Source: Ruminococcus sp. UBA3286 (lineage in GTDB: Bacteria; Bacillota; Clostridia; Oscillospirales; Ruminococcaceae). Taken from it: 6,852 bases of DNA. Positions 4,421 to 6,852 of this stretch are shown here, piece by piece. Numbering within the stretch: position 1 is the first letter of the stretch; each line of letters opens with the position of its first letter. Below the pieces are notes generated by a model, which saw nothing but the letters and a program-made list of their open reading frames with translations, was not told the DNA's origin and searched no databases. The stretch lies in contig DETO01000033.1 in NCBI GenBank assembly GCA_002362135.1, positions 1 through 6,852 on the forward strand, written 5' to 3'. A program made the position numbers and the translations under genes.

Positions 4421-6730
4421 ATGTGCAGACTTATCCTTCATAACCTGAAAAAAGCAAAGGGACAGTTTGCGTCTTTCGGCATTGTTATGCTTATTACTGC
4501 GGTGATATTGAATACCGCGCTTGTGCTTTTGTTCCGGACGTCGGACGCATACGACGCATTGTTTAACAAGCTGAATACCGCAAATATTAACGTGACGGTT
4601 CCTTACGTAGCGGATAGCGACGAAACAGAAGCCGATATTTTAAAGCTTGACGGAGTAACGGATAACGAGCGCGGCGAAACGCTTTTTGCTTCCGCTGCTT
4701 TGCAGGATTTTCAGGATTCCGAATTTACAATGAATACTTTTTTCTATCGTTTCAGCGACGAAAGAGAGCTTACGCGGCATGAAGTCACGGAAACAGCAGA
4801 AACTTCCGATGAAATGAGCGCATATATCCCGCTTTATCTTTCCGAGCTTGGCGGATATAAAACAGGCGAGCCGATTAGATATATCATTGACGGTACGGAA
4901 TATAAATTCATGGTAAAAGGCGTTATCAGCGAAATGCAGTACGGTAATTACGGAACAGGATATATCGGTCTGTATCTTTCCGACAGCGCATATGACGCCC
5001 TTAAAGGCGATAAGAATTTCACGCAGGTCAGCGAATATAGGATAAAAACTGAAGAAGGCGCGGATATTGCTTTTGTCAAGAATTCCGTAAGCAGACTTTT
5101 CAAGGACAATAATGTGCCTACGCTTTCTATTCTGGACAGCGAAACGGCAAAAGGCAGCAGGACTATGGTATCAAGTACGATCGTGCTTTTCCTGACGGTG
5201 TTCGCGTTTATCGTTCTTCTGGTGAGCGTTTTCCTCAGCCGATTCAAAGTGAAGAATACCATTGACGAAGAGATAAACGAAATGGGCGTACTGAAAGGCA
5301 TCGGCTATACAAGTACGATGCTGATATTCAGTCAGGTCATTCCGTATGTGATAGTCTGCGGCGTGGGACTTGTCGCAGGCGTTATATTGTCCTATTTGCT
5401 GATACCCGTAGTGGCAAATATTCTTGCCGTTCAGTCGGGCTTTTCATATGCGCCGAAATTTGATATTCTCGCGGCTTCGATAACTGTTATCACAATTCTT
5501 GCGATAGTGTTCCTGTTCATACTGCTTGCCGCCAAGAAAATAAAGAAACTCGAACCGATAAACGCTATACGCGGCATCGATCCGCTGAAACCTGTCGGAA
5601 AGAATCATTTTCCGCTGGATACCGCCAGAGGCGCAGTAGGAATGAATCTTATTTTGAAACAGACTTTTGAATCCGTAGGCAGAAATATTCTCCTCTTTGC
5701 GGTCACATTTGTGTTGACGATACTTCTCGCATTTACGGGTACGCTTCTTTACAATGTGAACGTTCGCCCCGAAAATTTTCTTACTACTCTTTCCGAAGAA
5801 CTTCCCGATATCAGAATTCAGGCAGAAAACGGTAAAGCGGATGAGCTGATATCCATGCTGAAAAAAGAAAATGTCAAGGCTGTAAAATACGGAACTGTCA
5901 TGACGGAATATACCGACGGAAACATTCCGACCATCGTCTGCGAGGATTTTTCCCAACTGGAAAACGATATTGCATATGAAGGCAGCCACCCCGAAAATGC
6001 GAATGAAATTGCGATAGGAAGCGCGTTTGAGTCCGATCATGCAGTAGGGGACAGCTTTACGCTTTTGCTCGATAGTCAGGAATACGAGTTTACTGTAACA
6101 GGCTTTATCCAGAGCGTAAACAACAATGGACTCATTGCGGAAATTACGGACGAAGGATACGCAAGAATGTCAGATACCGCATTGGAAAATTATAATCTCT
6201 ATCTTGACAACGAAGCGGATATTCCTGCATTTGTCCGGAAACTTGAAAGCGACTATGACGAATTCACGGCAAATGTGAGCAATGCCGCAAAGGAAACCGA
6301 AAGTATGCAGACGATGTATTCGTCGCTCATAACCGTTGTTGCAGTCGTTCTTTTCATCATAACGGTACTTATCGTAGCGTTGATACTTTATGTGATACTT
6401 CGTTCCATGCTCACAAGCATGAAAACGGATTTTGGCATCTACAAAGCTATGGGATTTACAAGCGGTCAGCTTATGATGAGGACTGTGGGAAGTATTACGC
6501 CTATCATTCTTGGCGGAGCGATCGCTTCGGCATTGCTTGGTATCTTCTATCTTCCTGCCATGTTTGACGGCGTCTTTAGCGTATTAGGCGCTATGAAGAA
6601 CAATTTCGAGATACCTATACTTTTGCTTATAGTCATGGCTGTGATACTGACGGCGGTAAATATCGCGATCGGTATGATTCTTTGCCGTCCCATCAAGAAA
6701 ATCAATCCGTATGCTCTGATAAAAGAATAG
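4421..6730 (+). CDS. FtsX-like ABC transporter permease with two extracytoplasmic domains
   Basis: This 769-residue membrane protein is built from two tandem FtsX/MacB-type units. Eight hydrophobic segments are visible at about residues 17-38, 252-273, 304-330, 351-372, 421-446, 633-660, 690-712 and 731-754. They leave large acidic, soluble domains at about 39-250 and 447-632, which should face outward. Each unit carries the FtsX cytoplasmic motif after its second helix: EMGVLKGIGYTS (287-298) and DFGIYKAMGFTSGQL (670-684). Each ends with a typical basic tail, KKIKKLEPINAIRG (372-385) and KKINPYALIKE (759-769). With the ATPase it would form a type VII (mechanotransmission) ABC complex, exporting or extracting a hydrophobic or peptide substrate rather than importing. 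The substrate is unknown; antimicrobial-peptide or lipid-related export is inference. Eight helices and two outer domains distinguish it from ten-helix BceB with one large outer domain. It is the last gene of the operon and is followed by a strong hairpin. Confidence 0.93.
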   Translation: MCRLILHNLKKAKGQFASFGIVMLITAVILNTALVLLFRTSDAYDALFNKLNTANINVTVPYVADSDETEADILKLDGVTDNERGETLFASAALQDFQDSEFTMNTFFYRFSDERELTRHEVTETAETSDEMSAYIPLYLSELGGYKTGEPIRYIIDGTEYKFMVKGVISEMQYGNYGTGYIGLYLSDSAYDALKGDKNFTQVSEYRIKTEEGADIAFVKNSVSRLFKDNNVPTLSILDSETAKGSRTMVSSTIVLFLTVFAFIVLLVSVFLSRFKVKNTIDEEINEMGVLKGIGYTSTMLIFSQVIPYVIVCGVGLVAGVILSYLLIPVVANILAVQSGFSYAPKFDILAASITVITILAIVFLFILLAAKKIKKLEPINAIRGIDPLKPVGKNHFPLDTARGAVGMNLILKQTFESVGRNILLFAVTFVLTILLAFTGTLLYNVNVRPENFLTTLSEELPDIRIQAENGKADELISMLKKENVKAVKYGTVMTEYTDGNIPTIVCEDFSQLENDIAYEGSHPENANEIAIGSAFESDHAVGDSFTLLLDSQEYEFTVTGFIQSVNNNGLIAEITDEGYARMSDTALENYNLYLDNEADIPAFVRKLESDYDEFTANVSNAAKETESMQTMYSSLITVVAVVLFIITVLIVALILYVILRSMLTSMKTDFGIYKAMGFTSGQLMMRTVGSITPIILGGAIASALLGIFYLPAMFDGVFSVLGAMKNNFEIPILLLIVMAVILTAVNIAIGMILCRPIKKINPYALIKE

Positions 6731-6733
6731 AAT

Positions 6734-6778
6734 CAACACCGCACAAAGCCCGACTGACGGCTTTGTGCGGTGTTGTTT
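6734..6778 (+). terminator. Intrinsic terminator of the TetR-ABC-FtsX operon
   Basis: A perfect 17-bp stem (6734-6750 with 6759-6775; outer arm CAACACCGCACAAAGCC) encloses an 8-base loop and is followed by only TTT then AAG. It starts 3 bp after the permease stop codon. The T-tract is short for a classical terminator, but the very stable stem and its position support termination. Confidence 0.85.
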
Positions 6779-6779
6779 A

Positions 6780-6852
6780 AGAGCCTGTTCAGTATCTTTT
6801 CCGCACGTATTTTCGGCAAATTTCGCACATAAAAAGATACTGAACAGGCTCT
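6780..6852. repeat. 73-bp palindromic element with perfect 21-bp inverted arms (MITE-like)
   Basis: The left arm 6780-6800 (AGAGCCTGTTCAG, then TATCTTTT) and right arm 6832-6852 are exact reverse complements over 21 bp, around a 31-bp centre (6801-6831) with no open frame of note. The right arm recurs at 75-96 with one mismatch. The unit is separate from the operon terminator, which ends 2 bp before it. It looks like two element ends brought together: a tiny non-autonomous transposable element (MITE), a deleted insertion sequence, or a dispersed palindrome. Ends of the form GAGCCTGT recall some insertion-sequence families, but I cannot assign one. The window ends exactly at the right arm, so the right-hand target duplication cannot be checked. 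Confidence 0.8.

Noticed and set aside
5444..6040. Minus-strand open frame (198 codons) opposite the permease gene
   Set aside because: Its translation has shadow-frame composition and no family likeness, and it lies within a clear FtsX permease gene.
6750..6757. CCGACTGA in the terminator loop, matching half of the TetR operator
   Set aside because: The second half-site AGTCGG is missing, and the bases are explained by the terminator stem and loop.

Overview
The window looks like chromosomal DNA from a low-to-moderate GC Firmicute, most likely a gut clostridium of the Ruminococcus/Eubacterium type. This rests on near-consensus sigma-A promoters, strong GGAGG ribosome binding sites, tight same-strand gene packing and the style of the protein families. 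It is an inference from reading, not a database match. All five complete genes are on the plus strand and form two transcription units.

Unit 1 (promoter 220-248; genes 298-2208 and 2205-2795) encodes a 636-residue protein and a 196-residue metallophosphoesterase. The first protein joins a ParB/sulfiredoxin-like N-terminal domain to a BMP/PnrA-type ligand-binding domain and has no signal peptide. The two genes overlap by 4 bp (ATGA), so they are probably translationally coupled. The first is built from a nucleoside-binding-protein fold that normally lies outside the cell, but here it appears cytosolic. The pair may sense a small ligand and process a phosphoester, but its function is not known to me.

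Unit 2 (promoter 2974-3002; genes 3048-3644, 3658-4410+ and 4421-6730; terminator 6734-6778) is a compact TetR regulator, ABC ATPase and FtsX-type permease cassette. Its promoter is a perfect TTGACA-17-TATAAT, with an identical palindrome (ACCGACT-GAA-AGTCGGT core) on each side. These are very probably operators for the TetR protein, giving an autoregulated, ligand-inducible exporter or peptide-resistance type transporter.

Edges. Bases 1-297 hold no complete gene: there is a possible C-terminal tail of an upstream frame (3-41), a 22-bp repeat (75-96), featureless AT-rich DNA to about 219, then the unit 1 promoter and leader. The right edge (6780-6852) is a 73-bp element with perfect 21-bp inverted arms. 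Its right arm matches the left-edge repeat at 21 of 22 positions, so the gene-bearing region is bracketed by copies of one dispersed repeat, probably insertion-sequence or MITE ends. Leucine codon choice differs sharply between the two units (CTC is half of leucines in unit 1 but 1 of 18 in the ATPase gene), which suggests that the transporter cassette has a different history.
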